A stretch of DNA of 64,000 nucleotides from Aliiglaciecola sp. LCG003 (GCF_030316135.1 NZ_CP128185.1:1984001-2048000), one strand, 5' to 3'; counted from the first letter of the stretch, positions 50,970 to 60,005 are shown. Translations and numbers: made by a program. Notes: generated by a model from the sequence alone, not told the origin.

Positions 50970-53759
50970 GTGTTGTCAAATAAACTAGTTTCAAAATCAT
51001 CGCCAAGCTGCGTGGAAAGTACATGCCCTTATTGTGGAGTGGGTTGCGGCGTTGAAATCGAACTTGGACAAACTGCTATAGGAGGAACGTCTGATCTTGT
51101 GGAGATTTCCGCAGTCAGAGGTATGCCTAGCCATCCAGCGAATTACGGAAAACTTTGTGTGAAAGGTAGCCATTTATTGGAAACCAATGGCATAGACGGG
51201 CGCATGCTGGTGCCCCAAGTTGATGGTGAAGATTGCAGTTGGGAGCACGCGACTGCAAAGGTCGCTTCGGTAATTAGTCAGTCTATTTTGCAACATGGAG
51301 CTGATTCTGTGGCTTTTTATGTTTCAGGCCAACTACTTACCGAAGACTATTATGTAGCCAATAAACTGATGAAAGGCTTTATTGGTAGCGCTAATATCGA
51401 TACCAATTCCCGTTTATGTATGAGCTCAGCCGTAGCATCCTACCAACGGGCCTTTGGTGCAGATGCAGTGCCTTGCAGTTATGATGATTTAGAGCTTACT
51501 GATTTACTGGTATTTATAGGCTCAAATGCCGCTTGGACCCATCCTGTTTTGTTTCAACGAATCGAACGGGCCCGTCAAAAACGGCCAGAAATGCAGATTA
51601 TATTTATTGACCCACGTAAAACAGCAAGTTGCGAAATTGCTGATTTGCACTTACCAATCAAACCTGGTTCAGACGTCGCTTTATTTAATGGTTTATTAAC
51701 CTATTTGCATCAGCATGCTGCCGTGGATTTTGAATATATAAACCAACACACCGAAAACTTTACTGCGACCCTAGATGCTGCTGCAGATATGTCAGTGCAA
51801 ACAGTAGCCGCTATTTGTGAAATTGAACAATCACTCATTTTGGCCTTTTATCGAAGCTTTGCTAAAAGCAACTCGGCAGTGAGTTTTTATTCAATGGGAG
51901 TGAATCAGTCCAGTAGCGGAGTGGATAAAGGAAATGCCATTATTAACTGCCATTTAGCCAGTGGCAAAATAGGTAAGCCCGGTAGTGGTCCGTTTTCTAT
52001 TACGGGGCAACCAAACGCAATGGGCGGAAGAGAGGTGGGCGGTTTAGCAAACATGTTAGCGGCCCACATGGAGTTGACCAACCCTGAGCATCGAGAATGG
52101 GTGCAACAGTTTTGGCAATCGCCACATATTCCTCATCAGGTTGGCTACAAAGCTGTAGATATGTTTGACCAGGTGGCATTGGGCAACATCAAAGTCATTT
52201 GGATCATGGCCACCAACCCTGTGGTTAGTATGCCTAATCGAACAAAAATTGAGGCTGCGTTACGTAAATGCGAGAACGTTATCGTTTCTGACTGTGTGAA
52301 TGACAATGACACTTTACGCTTTGCAAATATCCGTTTGCCCGCCAGTGGCTGGTCAGAAAAAAATGGCACTGTGACCAACTCTGAGCGCAGGATCTCCCGC
52401 CAAAGAGGGGTTTTAGCCCCACCCGGTGAAGCCAAACACGATTGGCAAATTATTATCGATGTGGCCCATGCACTTGGGTTTGGTGAGCATTTTAATTACC
52501 TACACCCTGTGGATATTTTTCAAGAGCACGCTCGATTGAGTGGTCATCACAATAATGGTAAACGATGTTTTGACATATCGGGCATGGCGGATATAAGCCA
52601 AAAAAAATATGATCAATTGAAACCGATACAATGGCCGGTTAACCAAGCAAGTCCTACAGGGACTAAGCGCTTATTCACCAACAATTCATTCTATACAAGT
52701 AATCACAAAGCGCGATTTATTGCGATTAAAGACAAGCTACCTGAACTGCAGCCAAACCATGAATACCCTTTTATGCTTAATTCTGGGCGACTGCGGGACC
52801 AATGGCACTCAATGACCCGAACCGGTAAATCAACGGCTTTACTGGCCCATGCTGACCAAGCTAAGTTACAGATCAGTCAAAAGGATGCTCTGGAGCTAAA
52901 GCTGAGTAATGATCAGTTAGTGGCGGTGTGCTCTGAAATTAATCTTGAAAAACCGGTAGTTTTGCCTATCCAGATCGTCACTGGCCTAGGTGAAAATCAA
53001 TTATTTGTGCCTATCCACTGGGGCGAGACATGGGGATCATCCTGTAGTGTAAGTCGTTTATTTGGTGATACGGTCGACCCGATTTCCGGTCAACCTGAAC
53101 TAAAATATAGCCGGGTAAATTTGCTTAACGTGACAATAACTGAATATTGCGAATTGATTAGTATGAATCCTATTGATTCTGCAAAATTGCAGGAGTATGA
53201 CTACTGGTCGGTCAAAAACGTGGATGATTTGTTTTGCTATTCAATTTGCCTATTTAATGGCGAGTTTGATCTGACTGCACTGCAAGCTTTAACCGATGAC
53301 GAACACAGATGGTTGACATTCAATCAGGACGACATGCGCAGCGCGATAGGGTGGCAGCAACAGCAGATTAGTGCAGCCCTGTATGTATCAAAAGCAGCAA
53401 TTAATATTGTGCATGCCGCCTATAGCAATATATTTAAAAACCCCCAGAAAGAACTACTCGAAGTCGCTGACATTTTGCGTAACAACATGGATGCATCAAC
53501 GGTTACAGGAAATAAGATTTGTAGTTGCTTTGACGTTACTCAGGGGCAAATATGCGAGGCCATACAGTCAGGGCTCAATAGTGTTGAACAACTGGGCAAA
53601 CATTTAAAATGCGGTACTAATTGTGGTTCTTGCAAGCCCGAATTGAAACAATTAATTGAATTGTACTCAATCCAAGCTACTGAATGTGCAGCGACTAATG
53701 AAGAATTAGAAGTGCTCCATATTGAACCTAGCCGGATAGCAATAAAGGAGATCAAATAA
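50970..53759 (+). CDS. nasA: Assimilatory nitrate reductase, catalytic subunit
   Basis: This molybdopterin-guanine-dinucleotide enzyme reduces nitrate to nitrite. It starts with GTG at 50970, seven bases after AGGAG; a GTG two codons earlier is too close to that site. It is 929 aa. The N-terminal [4Fe-4S] motif is CPYCGVGC with a fourth Cys in KLCVKG. The Mo-bis-MGD fold follows, with QPNAMGGREVGGLANML as a typical segment. A C-terminal BFD-like [2Fe-2S] domain (CSCFD near 850, CGTNCGSC near 880) makes this the long Klebsiella-like NasA. No NasB/NasC electron-donor gene is adjacent. Confidence 0.95.
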   Translation: MLSNKLVSKSSPSCVESTCPYCGVGCGVEIELGQTAIGGTSDLVEISAVRGMPSHPANYGKLCVKGSHLLETNGIDGRMLVPQVDGEDCSWEHATAKVASVISQSILQHGADSVAFYVSGQLLTEDYYVANKLMKGFIGSANIDTNSRLCMSSAVASYQRAFGADAVPCSYDDLELTDLLVFIGSNAAWTHPVLFQRIERARQKRPEMQIIFIDPRKTASCEIADLHLPIKPGSDVALFNGLLTYLHQHAAVDFEYINQHTENFTATLDAAADMSVQTVAAICEIEQSLILAFYRSFAKSNSAVSFYSMGVNQSSSGVDKGNAIINCHLASGKIGKPGSGPFSITGQPNAMGGREVGGLANMLAAHMELTNPEHREWVQQFWQSPHIPHQVGYKAVDMFDQVALGNIKVIWIMATNPVVSMPNRTKIEAALRKCENVIVSDCVNDNDTLRFANIRLPASGWSEKNGTVTNSERRISRQRGVLAPPGEAKHDWQIIIDVAHALGFGEHFNYLHPVDIFQEHARLSGHHNNGKRCFDISGMADISQKKYDQLKPIQWPVNQASPTGTKRLFTNNSFYTSNHKARFIAIKDKLPELQPNHEYPFMLNSGRLRDQWHSMTRTGKSTALLAHADQAKLQISQKDALELKLSNDQLVAVCSEINLEKPVVLPIQIVTGLGENQLFVPIHWGETWGSSCSVSRLFGDTVDPISGQPELKYSRVNLLNVTITEYCELISMNPIDSAKLQEYDYWSVKNVDDLFCYSICLFNGEFDLTALQALTDDEHRWLTFNQDDMRSAIGWQQQQISAALYVSKAAINIVHAAYSNIFKNPQKELLEVADILRNNMDASTVTGNKICSCFDVTQGQICEAIQSGLNSVEQLGKHLKCGTNCGSCKPELKQLIELYSIQATECAATNEELEVLHIEPSRIAIKEIK

Positions 53760-54670
53760 TGTTTTATGCATACACCCAAGTGCACTCTAATATATTTCTA
53801 ACTAAGCTGTTTCGCGTGATAAAATCTGCTTTATTTGCAAAGGATTATAACAATAATATAAATACAACGGGTACCGCTGATACTAACGCTTTCACATCGC
53901 CTGAACAGGGCAAGGTCAGTCTAGTAGGAGCGGGACCAGGTGATGCAGAACTCCTAACCTTAAAAGCCTATAACGCTCTGCAAAAGGCAGATGTCGTGCT
54001 TATCGATTGGTTGGTTAATCCAGACATATTGGAGATGATCCCTGCAAATGTAGAACAAATATTTGTTGGCAAGAAGTGTGGGCAGCATTCTATGTCTCAG
54101 CACAGTATTTGTCAGTTAATGGTTAACCTTGCCAAGCAAGGGAAGAATTTAGTGCGCCTAAAAGGCGGAGACCCAGCTATTTTTGCTCGCAGTGCTGAAG
54201 AGTGCGAAGCATTAACTAACCACCATATCGAATTTACAATAATACCTGGTATCACGGCAGCGTCTGGTGCTTCGGCTTATGCAGGGATCCCACTGACGCA
54301 CAGAGATTGTGCTCAATCGGTACGTTTTGTCACGGCGCATTTGAAGCAATTGGATGAAACGAAATACTGGCCGCAACTACAGTGTTTGAATAGCAATGAG
54401 ACTTTGGTGATCTACATGGGCCTGAACAAATTAGCGGATCTGACTCAACATTTATTGAACTTAAATATGCCAGCAAATATGCCTGCTGCCGTTGTGGACC
54501 AAGCGACTTTATCTGCCCAACAAATATGTATCGGTGAACTCGCTAATATAGCTGAGTTGGTCGCCGAGCAAGCTTTTGCTGGTCCGGCAATCATCATTAT
54601 CGGAGATGTGGTAAGTAAAAGGGTTAAGGTGAATAAAAAATTCGATGATATAATGGCCTTAACTGCTTAA
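53759..54670 (+). CDS. cobA: Uroporphyrinogen-III C-methyltransferase (SUMT)
   Basis: This makes precorrin-2, the precursor of the siroheme used by NirB. The methylase core begins near residue 52: GAGPGDAELLTLKA, VRLKGGDPAIFARSAEEC, IIPGITAASGASAYAGIPLTHR, and VIYMGLNKL. It is 303 aa, with a non-conserved N-terminal extension of about 50 residues (hydrophobic and Asn/Thr-rich). The start overlaps the nasA stop by one base, so the two are coupled. No CysG dehydrogenase/ferrochelatase half is attached, so another enzyme must finish siroheme. Confidence 0.93.
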   Translation: MFYAYTQVHSNIFLTKLFRVIKSALFAKDYNNNINTTGTADTNAFTSPEQGKVSLVGAGPGDAELLTLKAYNALQKADVVLIDWLVNPDILEMIPANVEQIFVGKKCGQHSMSQHSICQLMVNLAKQGKNLVRLKGGDPAIFARSAEECEALTNHHIEFTIIPGITAASGASAYAGIPLTHRDCAQSVRFVTAHLKQLDETKYWPQLQCLNSNETLVIYMGLNKLADLTQHLLNLNMPANMPAAVVDQATLSAQQICIGELANIAELVAEQAFAGPAIIIIGDVVSKRVKVNKKFDDIMALTA

Positions 54671-54684
54671 AACATTACAAACCT

Positions 54685-55746
54685 ATGACGCACCAATCTG
54701 TAAAATTTAAAGACTATATTAAAGCCATTGGCCGTGGGCAACGAGCCGGAACGACATTGTCTCAGCAAGATGCTTATCAGGCGATGAAGCTTATTCTGGA
54801 AAATAAGGTCACTCCAGAACAAAAAGGTGCTTTCCTTATGCTTTTGCGGGTTAGGGAAGAAACCCCTGAAGAATTGGCAGGTTTTACCCAAGCGGTTCGA
54901 GAACATAATAACCCTCTTTACAATCAACTCAATATAGATCTAGATATGGGCTGTTACGCTGGCAAGCGTCGTCAATTACCCTGGTTTTTATTATCGGTTT
55001 TAGTCCTTGCGCAGCAAGGCAAGCGTTTATTTTTGCATGGTACCCACGAGCCTGATTCAAACCGTGTTTATTTAGCCGATGTTTTACCCAAACTGGGTTT
55101 GCCCATCGCTAAAAGTGTCGAACAAGCACAATCTCAGTTAAATCAGTTCGGCTTTACCTACAGCAATTTGGTTGAACTCAATCCAAAATTAGAAGAGCTA
55201 ATTCAATTGCGCAGTCAATTTGGGCTGCGTTCTTGCGCCAACACCTTAGCAAGAATGTTAAATCCTAGTGCATCACCAGCTAGTCTGCAGGGGGTGTTTC
55301 ATCGCCATGTCGATCTTAAACATCAAAAGTCTGCTGCATTATTAGCAAGGGAAGATGTACTGTGTTTTAGGGGAGAAGGCGGGGAGCTAGAATATAATCC
55401 TGAGCGTGCAGTTACTCTTTTTATAAGCCGGAAGAACCAGCAAGGGCAACAAATTGAAGTTCCAGCCGCTCAAGAAACTTGGCAGACCAAGCCAAAGGTT
55501 TTAGATCCCACCGAGCTCATCGACGTGTGGAGCGGCGTCGTTAAACATGCCTATGCAGTCAACGCAATTGTAGGGACCTTGGCAATTATGCTGGTATTGC
55601 TTGAAAATTTACCTTGGCAACTGGCGGATGAAAAGGCCCGCGTGCTGTGGCAAAAACGTGATAAAACTTGGCCGTTTCAACTAAGTCATAATACAGATGC
55701 TGTAGAGCAAAAATATCAAACAACCGGTAAGCATTATAGCCATTAA
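54685..55746 (+). CDS. ybiB: TrpD2/YbiB-family glycosyltransferase-fold protein
   Basis: This 353-aa protein resembles anthranilate phosphoribosyltransferase but belongs to the YbiB (TrpD2) branch, which binds nucleic acid in E. coli and is not a tryptophan enzyme. Segments are IGRGQRAGTTLSQQDAYQAM (about 15-34), MLLRVREETPEELAGFTQAVRE (in pieces) and GVFHRHVDLKHQKSAALL. It is 14 bases after the SUMT gene, the last gene of the nitrate operon. Such linkage occurs in other proteobacteria but is functionally unexplained. Confidence 0.88.
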   Translation: MTHQSVKFKDYIKAIGRGQRAGTTLSQQDAYQAMKLILENKVTPEQKGAFLMLLRVREETPEELAGFTQAVREHNNPLYNQLNIDLDMGCYAGKRRQLPWFLLSVLVLAQQGKRLFLHGTHEPDSNRVYLADVLPKLGLPIAKSVEQAQSQLNQFGFTYSNLVELNPKLEELIQLRSQFGLRSCANTLARMLNPSASPASLQGVFHRHVDLKHQKSAALLAREDVLCFRGEGGELEYNPERAVTLFISRKNQQGQQIEVPAAQETWQTKPKVLDPTELIDVWSGVVKHAYAVNAIVGTLAIMLVLLENLPWQLADEKARVLWQKRDKTWPFQLSHNTDAVEQKYQTTGKHYSH

Positions 55747-55762
55747 TTCGATATTAATGGCT
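55738..55762. terminator. Hairpin at the end of the nitrate operon
   Basis: AGCCATTAAT and ATTAATGGCT form a perfect 10-bp stem with a 5-nt loop that includes the stop codon of the last gene. The T tract is weak. It also faces the converging DUF2986 gene. Confidence 0.5.
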
Positions 55763-55775
55763 GCTTCTGTTAACG

Positions 55776-55937
55776 CTATTCTTGTTCTACGGAAACTTCT
55801 TCTGAATCTTTCGCTTCTTCAATTTTTGCCCGTTCCGCCTTGGAAATATAGCCAACCTTGTTTTTGGCATTGCCTTTAGCCTTGGCGGCTTTCAGCCGTT
55901 TCTGGTGTATTTGATATAATTTCTTTTTTCTATTCAT
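55776..55937 (-). CDS. DUF2986-family small basic protein
   Basis: This 53-aa, Lys- and Ala-rich protein starts MNRKKKLYQIHQKRLKAAKAK and contains the family mark YISKAERAKIEEA. The frame extends upstream to 56021, but the conserved part starts at the ATG at 55937. Function is unknown; the composition suggests RNA or ribosome contact, which is only a guess. Confidence 0.8.
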   Translation of the reverse strand: MNRKKKLYQIHQKRLKAAKAKGNAKNKVGYISKAERAKIEEAKDSEEVSVEQE

Positions 55938-56251
55938 GGAAGCTTCATTGATTGTTAAGCGCTGTGTTGGGGCTAAGGTAAGTCTACATGCCTGGCCATT
56001 TTTGACATTATAGCCCATCACCCATTGGCGCTCAGCTGTTATTTATATTTTGAATCAAAATTAATCTGACGTTGCCTTTTTTAGTCGGTTGAAAAAGAGG
56101 TGAGTTTTAAAATATGAGCTAAAATCTAAATTAGACAATCAATTAAAACCCACTCTGGTTATAGCTAAATTTATCTAGCTATTAAGCTGTTTCAGAAAAT
56201 ATTAAATTGAGGACCAATAAGTACAGGTCATTAGAAACAGGGGATAGTTCA
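55938..56251. other. Intergenic region before the DyP operon
   Basis: This 314-base AT-rich gap must hold the promoters for the DUF2986 gene and the DyP operon. Apart from the inverted repeat at 56161-56182 I see no well-formed element. Confidence 0.4.
56161..56182. promoter_or_regulatory. Inverted repeat upstream of the DyP operon
   Basis: ATAGCTA, an 8-base spacer and TAGCTAT form a perfect 7-bp inverted repeat, 70 bases before the first gene of the operon. It is a candidate operator for an unknown regulator. Confidence 0.35.
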
Positions 56252-56944
56252 ATGTCCAATATTGCCGGTAAATCCTACGCAATGAATGTGATTACGCCCA
56301 TCACCGGGTGGGTTTACTACTTAAATAGAATAAAATTTGCTGCGGTCCAATTTTCGGTGTCTAGAAAACTCGGTACAACAGGTTTTTGGGGAAACTTAGT
56401 ACCATTAAAATTAAGCAATTTGATATTTGAACGATTAAATGGATTGTTGACCTTATCACTCATCCATTATGCCCGCTGGGCTATTATTAAAGAATTCCCC
56501 CATTTAGATGAATCCCAACCAAAAGAACAGCTCAAATATCATTACATGCTGTTCTTTAGCAATTTCAATGGCAGTTGGAAGCAATATGTTGATTCATTCC
56601 ATATGGCTATCCCTAATGGCTTAGATTTGCTTTGGTATAAAAATGTTAAATATCCAAATTCGGTGCCGCTGCAGCCGTTTCACAATTATATTACCTATAA
56701 TCAAATTTGGACCAATCATTACTATAACGCCTACCCACTTGCCGCTTCTAACGATATCAAAGGAGCACAGGAGCTAACTGAAGAATTAAGCCATTTTATC
56801 AATGAAAGTGATCTAGACGCTAACCCTGAGCTATTTCAAACACGCTTTGAAAAACTGTTAGACAGCCAACAGCGAAACTTAGGCTTGATGTCTGCAACTC
56901 CAATAATAAGCTTATCCGCCAAAGCGGTAATGGACAGGGAGTAA
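56252..56944 (+). CDS. Unknown protein A of the DyP operon
   Basis: This 230-aa protein starts at the ATG at 56252, which has AGGGGA seven bases upstream; the frame opens 15 codons earlier without such a site. I do not recognise a named family. It shares with the next protein the segment LKxxYxxFxSNFxGxxxxY (residues 94-112 here), then Ala-Ile seven residues later and Phe-x2-Tyr-Ile 31 residues later, with identical spacing in both. A preceding HYARWAII (72-79) matches YLARVFLL in the partner. It is aromatic-rich, with no cysteine, signal peptide or clear membrane helix, so it is probably cytoplasmic. It lies six bases before protein B. Confidence 0.85.
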   Translation: MSNIAGKSYAMNVITPITGWVYYLNRIKFAAVQFSVSRKLGTTGFWGNLVPLKLSNLIFERLNGLLTLSLIHYARWAIIKEFPHLDESQPKEQLKYHYMLFFSNFNGSWKQYVDSFHMAIPNGLDLLWYKNVKYPNSVPLQPFHNYITYNQIWTNHYYNAYPLAASNDIKGAQELTEELSHFINESDLDANPELFQTRFEKLLDSQQRNLGLMSATPIISLSAKAVMDRE

Positions 56945-56950
56945 CCAGAC

Positions 56951-57640
56951 ATGGGAAATCGATTTGGCAATGCCTATGGTTTAACTGTGCTAATCCCAGT
57001 TAAACAAGGCACTGAGAATAATAGATCTTACGATAAGATCATCCGCGACCAATTACAAAAATGGCCTAAGCATGCAGACTCGCCCTTAGCTGCTGTACCA
57101 AATACCTATCTAGCCAGAGTGTTTTTATTGCAAGACGTGTTTTATCAAAGTGCTCCGGCCGTCGAAGAGCATTTAAAGAGTAAATATTTGGTTTTTACCA
57201 GTAATTTTTTTGGTGATCTGGATACTTATTTATATGGTATGTGGGAAGCCATTCATGAGGTTTTAACACCGTTTTTACGCCATTGCGTCGCCTTCGAAAA
57301 AGTAACTACTGCAGCAGGTTTTGTGAGCTATATAAAAAAATGCAAAATAAACAACAGTTTATTTTTCAATGGTGCTAACGATAAACCCCTCCCTGAACAA
57401 CTCAAAGCACTTTATGTAAAACAAGTCTTCATACATTTCGCTTATCTGTCGCAGCAATTTCGTTATCAAGGTGCTGTGGGCGCCGTGAATTTACAAAAGT
57501 CATTTAAAAATTTTGTAGCGTTAATTGATATAGAAAACTTGCAAGGTAAGAGCTGGCCTATCGCCGCAACTCAAGTTCCAGAATACATTGAAACCGATGT
57601 GGAAAATACCATCGTCAGCCACAAGGAGTTGCAGCAATGA
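56951..57640 (+). CDS. Unknown protein B of the DyP operon, paralogue of A
   Basis: This 229-aa protein has no recognised family. It carries the shared motif at residues 75-93 (LKSKYLVFTSNFFGDLDTY), with Ala-Ile at 100-101 and Phe-x2-Tyr-Ile at 124-128, so it is a divergent duplicate of protein A. It has two cysteines (about 112 and 131) that A lacks. GGAG lies ahead of the ATG, and the end overlaps the DyP peroxidase start by ATGA. Tight coupling suggests a heteromeric partner of the peroxidase. An alpha/beta ferredoxin-like fold is my guess from the strand pattern only. Confidence 0.85.
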   Translation: MGNRFGNAYGLTVLIPVKQGTENNRSYDKIIRDQLQKWPKHADSPLAAVPNTYLARVFLLQDVFYQSAPAVEEHLKSKYLVFTSNFFGDLDTYLYGMWEAIHEVLTPFLRHCVAFEKVTTAAGFVSYIKKCKINNSLFFNGANDKPLPEQLKALYVKQVFIHFAYLSQQFRYQGAVGAVNLQKSFKNFVALIDIENLQGKSWPIAATQVPEYIETDVENTIVSHKELQQ

Positions 57641-59262
57641 GCACTGATGAAGCCTTTTTGGATCTGCATGATATCCAAGGAAATATTGTATTTGGCTACG
57701 GCAGGTGGGGTTATCCTTTATCCCGCTATTTGTTTTTTAAAGTACATGATAAGCAGCAAGGTTTGAATTTTGTTGCTGCTCTTGTGCCGCTGATTACCAG
57801 CGCTGCACCACTAGATAAACAAAATAATGGCAACCAACCTGATGCAACAACCAACCTGGCATTTACCTATGCTGGCTTGCGGGAATTAGGTTTGCCTGAC
57901 GAATCCATGCGCAGCTTCCCTGAAGATTTCCGTATGGGAATGAAATCTCGTAAAGATATTTTAGGTGATGACGGCCCAAGCTCTCCCCCAAACTGGGATC
58001 CTATTTGGCATGACAATTACAGTGTTCATATGTTTTTAAGTATTAATGCCTCCTCTGAGCAAAACTTAATAAAACGCTATGATGCCATTTTAGACTTGTT
58101 GAAAGGTGCTGGAGAAGGAGTGGAGTTACTCAGTGGGCATAGCCGTGGCAAGGAAGATAATGACGCTAATTTTCAATCTGGCAACGCAATTATGCTAGAT
58201 GGGAAACCCACCGCAAATGAGCATTTTCATTATACGGATGGGATCAGCGATCCGGTTTTTAAGGGGCAGGGCAGGAATAAAATCGAAACAATCGGCGCAG
58301 GAAAACCAACCCGTGGCTCCGCTGCTACGGAAGATGGATGGGAACCATTGGAAACGGGCGAGTTCATCTTAGGTCATAAAGATGAAAGCGGCGAGTATCC
58401 AATTGCCCCTATCCCGCGACTTTTATCCTACAATGGCAGCTTTATGGTGTACCGGAAATTGCATCAAAACGTGGGAAAATTTAATGCTTATTTAGCACAG
58501 GCGAGCAAAGATTACGGTAAAGGTGACTTATCTGACGATCAAAGAAAAGAGACGATGAAGGCTAAGTTCGCGGGACGTTGGTCCAATGGCGCACCGCTGG
58601 CTACTTATCCAGATTATGCTTCAGCAATGAAATTTGGCCAGCAGTGGCAAGATTCAATTCATACTTTATTCTATGCTCAAAATGCCTCTGGTGAACAGAA
58701 AGCAAAGACACGAGCTACCTACGAAGATTTAAAAATCAAACGTCGTGGGTTTAATTACGACGGTGATATAAAAGGCGCTAGTTGCCCTTTGGGGGCGCAT
58801 ACTAGGCGTTTAAATCCACGAGGCTCGCTGGAATTTGACACCCCTGGTGCATTTGACACGCCCGGGGCTATGGTCAATCGCCGGCGCATACTGAGAAGGG
58901 GATTACCTTACGGCGATTCAACAGACCGAACTGACAATGATGGCGATCATGGCATTATTTTTATGGCGATTAACTGCAGTATCGAACGTCAATTCGAATT
59001 CATCCAACAACAATGGATAAACTACGGAAATGATTTTAAGTTGAGCAATGAAAAAGATGTTTTACAAGGTAACCACGAAATTGATCAAAAGGGTAATCCG
59101 AAGGGCCGCACGGTAATAAATGCCAATCCGGCACTAGGACAGCCAACTCACATGTGTTCAGCGATCCCTCGTTTTATAGAAACCCGAGGAGGGGACTATT
59201 TCTTTATCCCAAGTTTGACCGCTATTAGAATGATAGCCGAAGGAATTATTGACCCCACTTAA
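57637..59262 (+). CDS. DyP-type heme peroxidase
   Basis: This 541-aa heme peroxidase of the dye-decolourising superfamily is of the long class. Visible are the distal motif FHYTDGISDP with catalytic Asp201, the heme-ligand His388 in CPLGAHTRRLNPRG, and the distal Arg region PRFIETRGGDYFFIPSL (about 510-526). The first Gly of the usual GxxDG motif is His here. A tandem hexapeptide FDTPGA-FDTPGA (residues 400-411) sits between the heme-ligand segment and NRRRILRRGLPYG. There is no Tat or Sec signal, so the enzyme is cytoplasmic or compartment-loaded. It overlaps protein B by four bases. Confidence 0.93.
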   Translation: MSTDEAFLDLHDIQGNIVFGYGRWGYPLSRYLFFKVHDKQQGLNFVAALVPLITSAAPLDKQNNGNQPDATTNLAFTYAGLRELGLPDESMRSFPEDFRMGMKSRKDILGDDGPSSPPNWDPIWHDNYSVHMFLSINASSEQNLIKRYDAILDLLKGAGEGVELLSGHSRGKEDNDANFQSGNAIMLDGKPTANEHFHYTDGISDPVFKGQGRNKIETIGAGKPTRGSAATEDGWEPLETGEFILGHKDESGEYPIAPIPRLLSYNGSFMVYRKLHQNVGKFNAYLAQASKDYGKGDLSDDQRKETMKAKFAGRWSNGAPLATYPDYASAMKFGQQWQDSIHTLFYAQNASGEQKAKTRATYEDLKIKRRGFNYDGDIKGASCPLGAHTRRLNPRGSLEFDTPGAFDTPGAMVNRRRILRRGLPYGDSTDRTDNDGDHGIIFMAINCSIERQFEFIQQQWINYGNDFKLSNEKDVLQGNHEIDQKGNPKGRTVINANPALGQPTHMCSAIPRFIETRGGDYFFIPSLTAIRMIAEGIIDPT

Positions 59263-59507
59263 ACATTTCCCAAAAGTAATCTTCAAGGCAACCTAAAAGC
59301 AATATCCTACGCCTGATTAAATAGTTACAGTTGATACTGATTATTTAATTTACCACACAAACAAACCATCTCCGCTGTCTCACCACTCTTGATTAACAGT
59401 CTTGTGGGACTCTATTTATATGACTTGTAGAAACAACTAAATAAATTTGTAATAAATTTCATACCGCTATGACTAATACCTTAACGAATATAAAATTGGA
59501 GTAAGTC

Positions 59508-59786
59508 ATGGAAAATATATTAAGCTATTTTGAGAATGCAAGTGCTTTACAATGGGCTATTGTCGGAACAATATTATTTGCTGTTTGGTTCTTGCCGGCA
59601 GCTGTGGCACTAATATTTAACCGAAAACATTTTAAACTTATTTTAGTCGCATGTGTGCCTGCGGGATTTTCGGTTATTGCTTGGTCAGGTCTGATGATTT
59701 GGGCTACAACAGGTAATATTGTTGATAAGGCTCGCGGTAAGTCAGTTTTAGCATCTAAAGCAGCGGCTGAATCAAAGATAAAGTGA
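59508..59786 (+). CDS. Small two-helix membrane protein, superinfection-immunity-like
   Basis: This 92-aa protein has a GGAG ribosome site and two predicted membrane helices (about 15-37 and 45-68). The segments WFLPAAVALIF, NRKHFKLI and WSGLMIWATTG resemble the superinfection-immunity family (Imm-like, YxxP near the first helix and a GW or AW before the second). In phages such proteins block entry of a second phage, but most bacterial members have no assigned role. The tail is Lys- and Ala-rich. No phage genes are nearby. Confidence 0.7.
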   Translation: MENILSYFENASALQWAIVGTILFAVWFLPAAVALIFNRKHFKLILVACVPAGFSVIAWSGLMIWATTGNIVDKARGKSVLASKAAAESKIK

Positions 59787-59816
59787 TGAATTACCGCAAC
59801 ACCCCTCGGCGTGAAT

Positions 59817-59854
59817 AGGTGCTTGGTCTAATTGTAATATTAGGGTAAGCACCT
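59817..59854. other. Hairpin after the small membrane protein gene
   Basis: AGGTGCTT and AAGCACCT enclose a second inverted repeat (CTAAT with ATTAG). There is no clear T tract, so whether it terminates transcription is uncertain. Confidence 0.35.
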
Positions 59855-60005
59855 TATTGGCCAATTCGATACCGCGATATATCTGTCAATCGAGCCTAGC
59901 CTAATGGTATGAAATCCGACATTACTGACGTAAACAAACTTATAATGTTCGGGTCAAAGATAACTATCAATTTTGCCGACTAATGAAGATCATTTAAACA
60001 GTGGA

